DNA of 64,000 nucleotides from Lindgomyces ingoldianus (Eukaryota > Ascomycota > Dothideomycetes > Pleosporales > Lindgomycetaceae), in NCBI RefSeq assembly GCF_010093535.1, contig NW_022985209.1, positions 367,399 through 431,398 of the forward strand. The letters are read 5' to 3'. Made by a program: the position numbers and the translations under genes. Each line of letters begins with the position of its first letter. Position 1 is the stretch's first letter. Positions 46,079-57,723 of the stretch are shown in pieces. Below the pieces are notes generated by a model. The model saw only the letters and a list, made by a program, of their open reading frames with translations. It made no database searches and was not told where the DNA came from.

Positions 46079-46425
46079 TATATGTAGAGTTTTTTTATTA
46101 GCTAGTAGCTATAGCTAATATAGCTAATTCCTTACACGCTAACTATTATTCTAGGCTATATTAGTATAAACTAGCCTAGTGTATTTATAAAGTGTTATTT
46201 AAAGCTTAAAGTAAAGTTTTAAGTATAAGTATAGTTAGTAAATATTTAGCTTATTATAAAGCTTATTTTATTAAAGTAATATTTGTTACTATTTTAAATA
46301 CTATACTTAGCTTTAATATTTTTTATAAGTCTAAACTAGCTTTAAATTACTTTAGAAAATTTATAAAAAGCTTTTTTATTACAGAGTAAGCTTGCAAGTA
46401 AAGTAATAGTTGAAAGTAAACAATA

Positions 46426-47430
46426 GCTAGCTAATTCTTAGCCTTAATTAGGTTTAGCAAAATTCCCTCTTTAGGAACCCAAGGTTTATGCGAATTTAAG
46501 ATTAGTTATCTTAAAATTAGTTAATTGTTGGCTTTAATTAAGGGAACGCGTTCTAGCCCTAGCTCGACACGTTCCCGCCCCCGACACGTTCTCGCCCCTA
46601 ACACGTTCTTGCGCCTGCAACAGTCTTCCTCTTCTTTGCACCTTGCAGTCCCTAGCGTTGCGCCTGTTCCTTTTGTAATACTTACACACTGTTATATTAA
46701 ACTATTTAGTCTATAGACTAGATCTTATTAACCTCTAGTTAACTAAAGCCTTTAGGTTTAGAACTTCTTATCCCCTGTGATTAGGATTGCCTTTAGAAAA
46801 GTTATAAAGAATGCGCTAAGGTAGAAACTTAGAGACTACTAATAACTTATTAGGATTAGAGACAACTGCTAATGCCTAACTTTTAACCCCTAACTACTAA
46901 CTACCACCCTGTTAACAGCTGAACCTGCGTCTGCAGGACCTAAAGCTAGACCCACCTAATTTAGAGTTAACCTCTAGCAGTATATCTATGCTTAATTACA
47001 AGCACAGCTTAAGCAGCTGATCTACTAAAACACTGCTGGGCAACTACTGACCTCTAACCACTAAATCACCCCTAATAAGGCCTTGAATTGTCTCTACTAC
47101 CCTAGTAGCGGGGGACTTTTTAGGCACCCCTAACAATACCTAAATGTTACCTTACTAAACGCGCGCCTAAGATTAATAACTGTATAGATAGCTAGGAATA
47201 AATAGCAAGTCTTAATTAGTGACAGGCTAGACATCTACAGATCACTATCAGAGCAGGCGCGCACGCATGGCGTTTGGTTTGGAGGACATCGCTGGCAGTG
47301 CGAAGGAATACTTGGCAAGGACACTTAGCTAAATCGGACTAGTTTTGGTTCAAGGATGCAGAGGACATAACAGCGATACTTTAAACTATAACTACTAATA
47401 GGGACTATTAGTCTACAGAGGGGGGGGTAG
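46426..47430 (+). mobile_element. Internally deleted chromovirus: leader plus part of gag
   Basis: From about 46680 the sequence is colinear with 9400-10180 of the full chromovirus (gag 5' part), then jumps to a polypurine tract (cagaggggggggtag) and the 3' LTR. The rest of gag and all of pol are missing, and no 5' LTR is present. The leader at 46560-46615 has three 17-bp units around acacgttc(c/t)cgcccc. Composition is much less AT-shifted than in the full copy. Confidence 0.75.
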
Positions 47431-47710
47431 TGTAACAATCCTCATAAATCGTTCCATCTTGGATAGCCTGGAAGGCCCCCGTATCGGCCCCGACCCCGAC
47501 CTGGCCCCGACCCCTGCTGTTACCCCTATTCCCTCATGTATTTAGTCGCACCTCGCCCCCGTAGCTAGCTCGGTAGTTTTCTGATATCCTTTTGTACAAG
47601 GCCTATAGGTGTCAATGGCATTCCCAGGTTCAGAGTCCCCACGCACTCCCATATGCCTCTGAGTGGATTCCCACCGCATTTGGACCTATTGTCTTGCCTG
47701 TGCCGTTACA
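47431..47710 (+). mobile_element. Chromovirus 3' LTR, cleanest copy
   Basis: 280 bp, begins TGTAACAATCC and ends GTGCCGTTACA. It follows the polypurine tract and has the highest GC content of the LTRs in this window, so it is the best template for the ancestral LTR. Confidence 0.88.
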
Positions 47711-48562
47711 CTATAGATGATAGCTTCTAGTATAAAGCTCTTCTTGCTGCTGTTACAGACCCCTTAACTGTTTTGCTTGCACAACCGCTAGTTTCGCTTC
47801 TTCAACTACCGTTTAAATATAATAGGCTGATGCCTAGAGATATTAGTAAGAGATTACCTAGCAGCGCTGGGAACGGCATAAAGCAAATTGTAGCAAATTG
47901 CATCAAACTACAGCAAACTGTAGTAGACTACAGCAACAGGCAGCAATCTCTAGTAGACATTAGTTGTGTTGCAAGCAGCTCTACATATAGAGAGGGTTCT
48001 AGAGGGGTAATGCCTCTAGAAAAGGCTACTTTACATACTCTTTATATATTACTATATCTACTACTATTATATACCTCTTGCTATTTTAAGCTCTGCCTAT
48101 GTATAGGGAGGGTTCTAGAGGGGGAACGCTTCTAGAAAAAAAAAAGCTATTTTATATACTACTATTATATACCTCTTACTCTTACTACTCTAAGCTCTGC
48201 CTATGTATAGAGAGGGTTCTAGAGAGGGAACACCTCTAGAAAAAAAACTACTTTATATACTACTATTACTACTACTATTACTATTATTATATTATAGTTT
48301 AAATAGCTAATATCTAGTAGAATACCTAATCTAGTAGTTTTTTTAATATATTAGGTATTTAGTAGATTAATTTGCATAACAGTACTAATAAATTAATAGT
48401 TAAGTATGAATACTATTTTCTTTTTTAGTAATAACTTACTTAATTTTTATATACTTCTACTTTTACTTTTAATTTCTTTTTTACTTAGTTTTCTAAGTTT
48501 ATCTAATTGTATAAATATACTACTTTAAAACTACCTTTTTACTTTTATTTTTTATTAAGTAT
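47711..48562. other. Spacer with tandem repeats, no supported gene
   Basis: A 120-codon open frame at 47773-48135 runs through two repeat arrays (47881-47955 and 47984-48260), so it is not taken as a gene. After 48260 the DNA is AT-rich and featureless to the next transposon. Confidence 0.5.
47984..48260 (+). repeat. Three tandem units of roughly 100-120 bp
   Basis: Each unit includes gagggttctagaggg, a cctctagaaaa-like segment, actactattatatacctctt, and aagctctgcctatg. Units begin near 47984, 48105 and 48208. Confidence 0.8.
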
Positions 48563-48564
48563 TA

Positions 48565-49679
48565 ACGTACTAAACGGGTTAGCCGGCCACTTTTGCCAAG
48601 CCCCTACTAAAACTACCCTATTCTCTTGCAAAACAGCCTACTTTAGCCCTATATAAAGTAATACAACACAAGATATTATTTAAAGTCTACTTCTGCTACT
48701 TACTTATACATACATAAGTTATGCCTAGTCTAATTACACTGCCTACATTGCCTTTAACTTAGCTTACCTTCTTTAGCGCGCACCTGCGTCTTTAGCTTCT
48801 TCCTATTACTACGCGCTCTAAACTCCTTTAAAGCAGTTAAACAAGCTCTATCCTTAACTATTAAAGTCTTTTCTGCTTAAATCTGCTTTTTTTTATGTAA
48901 TCTATGTTATGTAGCAGCTTTATTTACTGCTTAAAGCTTTATAATCTTATAGCCTACTTTATTATGTTAATGCTTTAGATAACTATTATCTACTTTTTAT
49001 TACTTTACTATATTACTTTTAGCTGTCTTTATCTCTCTAAAACTATAATAACTGCTCTAGTTAATATCTAGCCTATTATAAAGCTTAACTTATTAAAGTT
49101 ATACTTGTCTTTATCTTAGATACTATACTTAGCTTTTATGTTAGCTACTAGGTAAAACTAGCCCTAGATAACCTCTAGGTCCTTATAAAGCGCTTTTTTA
49201 TAATTATACTTATAATTAAACTTTATTATAAACTTAGAGCAGTACTTAACCTACATACTAGGCTAGTTTAAGCTAACCTGGCCTAGATTGCGCTCTGTAG
49301 GCAAGGAATTAGCTATATTAGCTACAGCTGCAAGCCTAGGGGGAAATCTGCGTGTAATAAGCTTAAATATGTACTTAACAACTACTTTCTTTTTAAGCTT
49401 AGTTAGATTCCTTAATTTAGGCTAGCATTCTGCTTGTAAAGGCTGTCTAGCGCGTTAATTGCTTAGTGTTGTGTGAGAGACATTATAGATAGCTGCAGCG
49501 CGTTATAAGAAAAGTTTTAAGTCTTATTTAAAAGCCTAAAAAGCAAGCTATATCTAACATTCTTTAGAAGATTTAATCTAGTGTTGTTGTTAAGGCATTA
49601 TGTAGATAGGTAGAGTTTAGTAGGGGCTTGGCAAAAGTGGCCGGCCAACCTGTGTGGCCGGCCAACCTGTTAGGTACGT
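48565..49679 (-). mobile_element. Fot1/pogo-type deletion derivative, copy D (1115 bp)
   Basis: Flanked by TA at 48563-48564 and 49680-49681. It has the same internal deletion as A, C and E. Here the left terminal repeat lacks one 17-bp unit, the mirror of copy C. The interior is AT-shifted while the ends stay GC-rich. Confidence 0.9.
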
Positions 49680-49746
49680 TACTAAAGTTATTAGCTTTTA
49701 AATATTATTTAATTCTATTTAAATTAGCTATCTAAATATTATTGTA

Positions 49747-50878
49747 ACGTACCTAACAGGTTGGCCGGCCACACAGGTTGGCCGGCCACTTTTGCCAAGC
49801 CCCCACTAAACTCTACCTATCTACATAATGCCTTAACAACAACACTAGATTAAATCTTCTAAAGAACGTTAGATACAGCTTGCTCTTTTAGCTTTTAAAT
49901 AAGACTTAAAACTCTCCTTATAACACACTGTAGCTATTTATAATGTCTTTTACATAACACTAAGCAATTAACGCGCTAGACAGCCTTTATAAGCAGAATA
50001 CTAGCCTAAATTAAGGAATCTAACTAAGCTTAAAAAGAAGGTAGTTGTTAAGTATATACTTAAGCTTATTATGCGCAGATTTCCTCTTAGGCTTACAGCT
50101 ATAGCTAATATAGCTAATTTCTTGCCTATAGAGTGTAATCTAGGCCAGGTTAGCTTAAACTAGACTAGTATGTAGGTTAAGCACTGCTCTAAGTTTATAA
50201 TAAAGTTTAATTATAAGTATAATTATAAAAGAGCGCTTTATAAGGATCTAAAGGTTATCTAGGGCTAGTTTTACCTAGTAGCTAACATAAAAGCTAAGTA
50301 TAGTATCTAGAATAAAGACAGGTATAACTTTAACAAGTTAGGCTTTATAATAGGCTAAATATTAACTAGAGTAGTTGTTATAGCTTTAGAGAGATAAGGA
50401 CAGCTAAAGGTAATATAGTAAGGTAATAAAAAGTAGACAACAGTTATTTAGGGCATTAACATAATAAAGTAGGCTATAAGATTATAGAGCTTTAAGCAGC
50501 AAATAAAGCTACTACGCAACATAAATTACATAAAAGAAAGCAGATTTAGGCAAAAAGAACCTTAATAGTTAAGAATAGAGCTTGTCTAACTGCTCTAAAG
50601 GAGTTTAAAGCGCGTAGTAATAGGAAGAAGCTAAAGACGCAGGTGCGCGCTAAAAGAGGTAAGCTAAGTTAAAGGCAATGCAGGTAGTGCAATTAGACTA
50701 GGCATAACTTGCGTACATGTAAGCAAGTAGTAAAAGTAGACTCTAAATAATATCTTATGTTGTATTACTTTATACAGGGCTAAAGTGGGCTGTTTTGCGA
50801 GAGAATAGGGTGGTTTTAGTGGGGGCTTGGCAAAAGTGGCCGGCCAACCCGTGTGGCCGGCCAACCCGTTAGGTACGT
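49747..50878 (+). mobile_element. Fot1/pogo-type deletion derivative, copy E (1132 bp)
   Basis: Flanked by TA at 49745-49746 and 50879-50880, with both terminal repeats complete (two 17-bp units each). Same length as copy A without its LTR. The transposase relic is inactive. Confidence 0.92.
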
Positions 50879-50880
50879 TA

Positions 50881-51419
50881 TTGAATTAAATTAACAAAGA
50901 GAAAATATAGCAGTTAAAATACGCTTTAAAATAAGGTATTAGTTATCTAATTTAGACTAAAACTAATAGAGATAGTTATAGTTTTACTACTAATATATGC
51001 CTTTTACTATTGTAGGCTTCGATTTTCTAAGACATTTATAAATTAGCGTAGTATGTTATTTTATAACAGAATTAGAAGAACATACTGTTCGAGCTTATTG
51101 CTCGTACTATGTAGCAGCTTTTGTCAAGCGTTCCTCCTGTCTTGACAGTAGGTGCGCGTATCTGACACCTCCTCTACCTCTAGCGCTGTTAGCGCGGTCG
51201 TCTTTAACGTCCTTATGCAGTCTAGCAGCCTAGGGCGCATCTGTGTTACCTTTCTTACTAGTTCTACTACTAATTAGTAGTTTATGTAGTGTTTTAGTAT
51301 AAATATATAAATTTTTTAGCTTTTCTACTTTTTTATAGTTATAACATGCTAATTATAAATAAACTAAAAAGTAGCATATAGCAGCTTTACTATTTTATAA
51401 TATTAATGTTGTTTTACCT
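50881..51419. other. AT-rich spacer with an inverted copia LTR fragment
   Basis: At 51079-51167 lies the first about 89 bp of the copia family 1 LTR in reverse orientation (ending tctgaca), cut just before the 10-bp array. A small normal-composition patch follows at 51168-51250. The rest is AT-rich with no gene. Confidence 0.7.
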
Positions 51420-51740
51420 TGTCAGATATGCGCACCTACTGTCAAGACAGGAGGAACGTTTGACGAAAGCTGCTACATAGTACGAGCAATAAGCTCGAAC
51501 AGTATGTTGCTGCAAATTGCTGCATTTTGCAGCATTTTGCAGCATGTTGCAAGCTGGTCGCGCATAGGGCTAGTGCGCAAGGGACTCAGATTAGCAGAAC
51601 AAGAAGCTAAGCAACACAAGTAGAGCAAAAAAAGGATTAATAAATTAAGACAATTAATATAATTAAGTAATTATTCTATACATTATATCTAAACCTATTA
51701 TTTATCTTAGGAAGCCTAGAAACAGTGCTTTAATCTAACA
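51420..51740 (+). repeat. Copia family 1 5' LTR (321 bp, four 10-bp units)
   Basis: The first about 150 bp are nearly identical to the clean solo LTRs; the last about 150 bp are AT-shifted. The repeat array at 51507-51546 has only four units. Confidence 0.92.
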
Positions 51741-51772
51741 ATTAAGAGTCTTAGTGCCTCTATTAATACAAA

Positions 51773-54700
51773 ATGGCCACCCAGCCTCCTTAAGACGCGA
51801 CAGTCGTCCTTCGAGACCACACTGACTACAGAGCCTGGATAATGCAGCTGCAATTAAGATGTGTAGCGCACAGCATCTGGCCGCAAGTAGATCCTAAGTT
51901 AACTATCTAAATAATCTCTAAACTAAGAGCTCTAGAGATGCTGCTAATAGCTAAGTTTTCACCAGCCTCTAATGTTAAAACGCCTACGCACATAAACAAG
52001 CTATTAATAAGCAGTGTTAGAGCCTTTAAAGAAGCTATTAAATACTATAAGATTAAGGCTAACAAGTATAAAAGTAATAGATATAATTATAAAAAACAGT
52101 AATTAAGCTTTTAACAAATTATTGTCTTTATCTAGTTAACAGTTAGCCTGCATCTGCAGTGTACATGCTGTTCCCTAGATTATCTACTTAGATAGTGGAT
52201 TATAAACTTTAAAGCTATAGTAGGCGTTAATAACTAATTTAAACAAGAACATGTGTGTAACTAATATAATGCATCTCTAAAGCTGCTAAGAAACGCAAGC
52301 ATATAGGACCTATAGCTAGCAGAGTATGACTACGCTGCTACAGAAGTAGAGACACAAAATGTTCTAGAAACAACGCAGTTTAATGCTGTAGTAAAGGACT
52401 TTTTAACTACTATAAATAAAGTTGCCCTTTATTAGTCTACAACCTTTTAGAAAAGCAGATAGTTTACACTAAACATAAATTAAAAAGAAATAATAAAGCG
52501 CTTTTAAAAACATATAATATTAAATTATTTAATATATATAAGAAAGCATAAAGCTGCTTTTATAATAGATAACTTATTATACTTTACTAAAAGTAGAAAA
52601 ACTACCTAGGGCATAAATAAAAACGCCTATAGTGTAGAAGTTACAACATTAAGAAAATAGAGTAGACTTTAACATTAACATTATTAAAAAGATAACAGAA
52701 AGTTATCTTTAAGCTAAAAACTTACTAAAATAAGAAGCACTAAATGTTTTACATGTAGACACATTTATGCACTAAAGGACTGCTTTTATGTCTATCTAGA
52801 TAGAGCACTAGACTAGTAAATGCTAAATAAGAGAGTTAAAAAGCTTATAGCATTAAAGCATAAGCATAACTTAGAATTTTACAGCTTACTAAAAGGGCAG
52901 TGTAGACATAATTTAAAGATACTAATCTTAAAAAGTTTATATACACCTATGCTAGAGATATAAGAAGACTAACTTAAAGGCTAAGAAGTATTAAGAGTTA
53001 AGGCAGCTACATTGCTAGCTATAGTTAATTTAAACTAGAATAGATATCTGCTAAAAAAATTATTTATTTTTAACTTAGGCTTAATATGCTATATTATAAA
53101 TAATTTTAATTAAATTTATAACTATTATTTACTAACACTAAAAGACTTTATCTAGTCTAAAAACTCTTATGTATAGATTTAAAGCTACAGATTAATTACA
53201 CTAAGCCTAAAAAGTAAGCATAGAACACATAGTTAAGCATATAGTCTTGTACTACATAACACTGCACTGTGCCTAGACCTGCTGTGCAACCTAGTCTTGT
53301 TCTGCCTACTATAACAGAAAGGAATCTAGTAGGACACATAAGCAGAGCTAACTACTTTAAAGGCCTTAGATAGGATAATAATTAAAAATCTTATAAAGAT
53401 TTATAGCTAATAAGTGTTAGAGTACTATCTACTACAGAAGGGCTTATATTATACACACATAATTAACACAAGAACTAAACATAGTTTATAAAAGGCATTA
53501 GTAGAGCTATAGCATAAGCGTCTAGGACACCCTAGACTAGCTACACTTTAACACCTTATATAGTAAGCTAAGGGGGTGTAAATTAAAGAAATTATAATAG
53601 TCTAATATAACTTATGTAGTAGAGCTAAGATATAATAATAAATTAGCTGCACACTATAAATTAGTAATAGTAGGCCTAGTAAGAGACTATTAATTAATTT
53701 CTATGCATATAAAGCATAGAGCATTATAAAAAAGTAAAGTTAAATGCTAATTACTAATAAGTATTCTAGCCTCTAGTAAGACTTTTACTTTAAAGATAAT
53801 AGGCCTATTAAATTAATTATTAAAGCTTTTATAATCTTTATTCTCTTTTTAAAGAACTATTATAATATTACTATAAAAGTTATTAAAGCTAACAACAAGA
53901 TTATAACAGTAAAACTAAAGGTAGAACGCTAGCTAGCATTATATAAAATAACTATTAAGCCTTTAGCACTAGATACACAAGCCTAGAACAAAGGAGCTAA
54001 ACGCTTAGGGGGTGTAAATAAGAAGAAGTTATAGGCTATGCAACTAGATGCTAACCTACTATAAGATGTATAGCTATACATTACTAGAGCAGGTGTATAC
54101 CTATCTAATTAGACGCTAAACTATGCTAATAACTAGAAGACACTATATAAGATCTTCTTTACATAAGCAGCTTTAAATAATAGAGTTATTATGTTAATGT
54201 AAAAGCTAAGCTTTACACATCTAAAAGCTTATAGCTATAAAGCATTTATAATAACTAATAACACACATTAAAATAAATCTAAGCTACAGAGGCTAGACTT
54301 AAAGGCGTAGATTAGATATCTAGTTAAGTACTAATTATTAAACATCTACTGCGTATAGATACTACTACTAGTAAAAGTAATCTATACACATAATATTATT
54401 TTTAATAAACACTTAATCTTTAGCAGTAAGCTTAAAGACCTAATAGATAACCTTATGTATAACATAGTAAAGAAAATTACTACATATATTAGAATAATTA
54501 AGCTTCTAACACCTAGTTATTAGCTAAAGATAGAGTTATTTTATAAAAATAATACTGTAGATAATACATTAAATTTTAATAAAGTAGACCTACTAGGCTA
54601 CTATTAAAAAAGGAAGATTAGAGATAACTATCTATCTTCTCTAAATACTCTGCTACCTGTAGCATTACTTATGCAGTTAATAGCTAAAGCAGCACTAAAG

Positions 54701-56476
54701 CTAAGCTAAATAGGGTTGTTAAAGACTATACTATAGGCTGTAGCTTTTATAGCTAGCATAAAATCTAAAAGTGTAAGAAAGCATAGTAGTAAGACACTAA
54801 ATAAAGCAGCATTAATAAAAATACTATTTAAAAGAAAGACACTTTATAAAAGCTAGCTACTACCTCTGCTATTAACTTAAAAGTAACTAGAGGAGCACTC
54901 TCTACATAAGATGTTTAAGGCAGCAGAAAGAATGCACCTAGATAGTTATTAGACAATAAAATCCTAGACAGAGGTCTAGATAAAGCTAATTAAGGCAGCT
55001 AGACAGCAGATTCTAGATTATATGTAGGTGTACACTTATAAGCTTAACAAGCACTATAGATTATAAAGATATAAGGCGCAACTAGTAGTCTATAGTAATT
55101 AATAAAGAAACATTACTACATAAGATACCTACACTGCCACCCTAGCAGAACGCTTATTTTAAATGCTAATAGTGATATCTGCACGCTTTAACTTAGAGCT
55201 TAAATAATACAACATAACTAACACGTTTGTACATACAGCAATTAACTATAATATCTACATGCAGATGCTAAGAGGCTATTAAAAACTAGGGATAATACTA
55301 AAGCTTTAAAAAGCACTATACAGCCTATAAATTTCTTCTCTACTTTAGTAATACTATTTTATAATAACTCTTAAAGGCCTTAGGTTCTTAGCTGTTCTAT
55401 ATAAACTCTACTATATAACTAAAGCTAGAATATTTGTCTTCTTCTACATAGACAACCTTATTATTGCGTACAGAAAAGGCTCTAAAGCAGATGCACAGCG
55501 TGTAGTAGACTAGTTACAAGAGAAGTATACCCTAATAAAAGGCAAGGACCTATAATAGTTCCTAGGAGTTAAGATTATTAAAAATTAATAGTAATAAATA
55601 ATTTAGCTATTATAAGCATTATATATTAACAAGATAGCTAGGCTAGCTAATAAAAAGAACCTGCAGCACGCTACACCTATAAGTAGGATTAAACTTATGC
55701 CGCAATCTAGTTTTATAACCCTATTAGAAGTAAATTAATATTAGTAGAAGATTAGATCTCTACTCTTTGCAGCAGTTACTACAAGACTAGACATCGCCTT
55801 TGCCACATCACGCCTTGCACGGTTTCTCACGAATCCCGCATCTGACTATTAGGATGCAGCTAATTAAGTCATCCTGTACCTACATGTGACACAGACGTAC
55901 GCACTCTAATTAGAAGAAGAAGACTACCTTGTAGTAGCAAGCAATATGTTATTTACAGATAATACACTAAATAGGAAGAGCTCTTAAGGCTATGTTATTT
56001 AACTATTTAGCAGATAGATTGCATAGTAAGTAAATAAATAAAATATAGTTACAACATTAACAACAGAAGCAGAATTACTTGCACTGTCCTAAGTTGCTAA
56101 GAAAGCTATGTTTATAAGAATGCTTCTTAACAAACTGCAGGTTAAGCTGCCTAATTTAACTATTATAATCTAGTGTAACAACAAGCAGATAATCTAACTA
56201 GTAAACAAAAAGATATCTTAACTTTAAACTAAGCTCTAACATGTTAACATCTATAACTACTAGCTCTAACAGGAAGTCTCTTAACAAATAATTAAGGTTG
56301 TCTATGTCCCCTCTAGCAAGATGCTTGCAGACAGACTTACTAAAGCGCTTCTAGCCAGCAAATGGCCAAGCTTTCTTTAGCAAATTTGGCTAGTTAACGT
56401 CAGGGAGAGGATAGTCAGTCAGGAAGCGGATATGGAAGAGATTGAAGCAAGAATGGAAGCCCTAGAAGCATACTAA
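51773..56476 (+). pseudogene. Copia gag-pol, RIP-inactivated
   Basis: From ATG 51773 the frame reads MATQPP, stop, DATVVLRDHTDYRAW, the N-terminal text of copia Gag. Further parts in order: a zinc-knuckle-like CFTCRH near 52750; the pre-integrase motif, LWHKRLGHP-type, near 53505; integrase; reverse transcriptase with FYIDNLIIAY near 55440-55470 (DD expected); RNase H with AELLALS near 56070 and VPSSKMLADRLTKALL near 56310-56360; and the end MEALEAY before TAA at 56474. That order (integrase before RT) is Ty1/copia. Numerous TAA/TAG codons inactivate it. Segments 51770-51900 and 55690-55960 are less mutated than the rest. Confidence 0.88.
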
Positions 56477-56525
56477 GGTTGCGCAATCAGGAACCAGCTT
56501 GAAGCATGTCCAAGCTGAGGGGGTG

Positions 56526-57268
56526 TGTCAGATNNNNNNNNNNNNNNNNNNNNNNNNNNNNNNNNNNNNNNNNNNNNNNNNNNNNNNNNNNNNNNNNNNN
56601 NNNNNNNNNNNNNNNNNNNNNNNNNNNNNNNNNNNNNNNNNNNNNNNNNNNNNNNNNNNNNNNNNNNNNNNNNNNNNNNNNNNNNNNNNNNNNNNNNNNN
56701 NNNNNNNNNNNNNNNNNNNNNNNNNNNNNNNNNNNNNNNNNNNNNNNNNNNNNNNNNNNNNNNNNNNNNNNNNNNNNNNNNNNNNNNNNNNNNNNNNNNN
56801 NNNNNNNNNNNNNNNNNNNNNNNNNNNNNNNNNNNNNNNNNNNNNNNNNNNNNNNNNNNNNNNNNNNNNNNNNNNNNNNNNNNNNNNNNNNNNNNNNNNN
56901 NNNNNNNNNNNNNNNNNNNNNNNNNNNNNNNNNNNNNNNNNNNNNNNNNNNNNNNNNNNNNNNNNNNNNNNNNNNNNNNNNNNNNNNNNNNNNNNNNNNN
57001 NNNNNNNNNNNNNNNNNNNNNNNNNNNNNNNNNNNNNNNNNNNNNNNNNNNNNNNNNNNNNNNNNNNNNNNNNNNNNNNNNNNTTGCAAGCTGGTCGCGC
57101 ATAGGGCAAGTGCGCGAGGGACTCGGATCGGCAAAACAAAAAGCTGAGCAACACGAGTAGAGCAGAAAAAGGATCGATAAATCAATACAATCAATCAATC
57201 ATCCTATACATTATATCCAAACCCATCATTCATCTCAGGAAGCCTAGAAACAGTGCTTCAATCTGACA
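56526..57268 (+). repeat. Copia family 1 3' LTR containing a 550-N gap
   Basis: It begins tgtcagat at 56526; N runs 56534-57083; sequence resumes at ttgcaagctgg and ends atctgaca at 57268. The missing part is the LTR start plus the 10-bp array, which is about 119 bp in the 5' LTR. The sequence after the gap is cleaner than the matching part of the 5' LTR. Confidence 0.9.
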
Positions 57269-57723
57269 ACTTGTTATATTTCTACTAAAAGAAAGTAAAG
57301 ATCTTGAATTTTTTAAGTTTTAATTTAAAATTATTAACGTTATAGTTCTTTATTTTATGCCTACTTTTATAAAGGTTGCATATAAACTGCTGTTATTGCT
57401 GTTCTAGTATAGACAGGTGTTTCTAATATATAGTAAAACTACTATAAGTAACAATAAGTTACTAAGTTAGCTATAATTTTTACTAGTTTTTAAAAAACTC
57501 TACATAGCTAGTAAGAAAATAAAGTAGATTTTGATTAGTTTACCTATACTAGACTAGAATTAATTAAATAGCTACTATACATTTACAGTTTACATGTAAA
57601 ATTACTAATATAAAGTTATAGTGTAGCTAATACTAATCTATATATAGTAAGTAGACTACTTTAGCTTAAATATATATATATTTTAATACACTATAGTCTT
57701 TATATTCTATTATATTTTTAATA

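Larger units (their letters stand above)
42773..46425. mobile_element. Fold-back family-2 element, interrupted twice
   Basis: Three pieces (42773-42966, about 44837-44961, about 46081-46425) form one family-2 element preceded by TA at 42771-42772. It starts with acatacactatagacaagtt, the family-2 terminal repeat. Beyond about 46240 the sequence turns into the reverse complement of the family-2 interior at the same junction (agtatagttagtaaatattt) found in the copy at 57724. The far arm is cut off at about 46425. Fot1-type copies B and C interrupt it at TA sites. Confidence 0.75.
51420..57268 (+). mobile_element. Copia family 1 element, full length, with an assembly gap in the 3' LTR
   Basis: The 5' LTR is 51420-51740 (TGTCAG...; end RIP-changed to tctaaca) and the 3' LTR is 56526-57268 including 550 N. 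A purine-rich ctgagggggtg precedes the 3' LTR. Immediately after the 5' LTR, attaagagtct could be an RIP-changed half-tRNA-Met primer site (compare GTTATGAGCCC). The flanks do not form a TSD (tacct against acttg), which is unusual here because nearly all other LTRs in the window have one. Confidence 0.85.

Noticed and set aside
47773..48135. A 120-codon hypothetical protein
   Set aside because: It spans two tandem-repeat arrays and has no recognisable domain.
50664..50864. Conserved small frame MAGHTGWPATFAKPP, also at 14430-14663 and 62885-63085
   Set aside because: It is the translation of the Fot1 terminal repeat, repeated because the repeat is, not because it codes.
56473..57198. Open frames of more than 200 codons made of X
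   Set aside because: They exist only because the 550-N gap has no stop codons.
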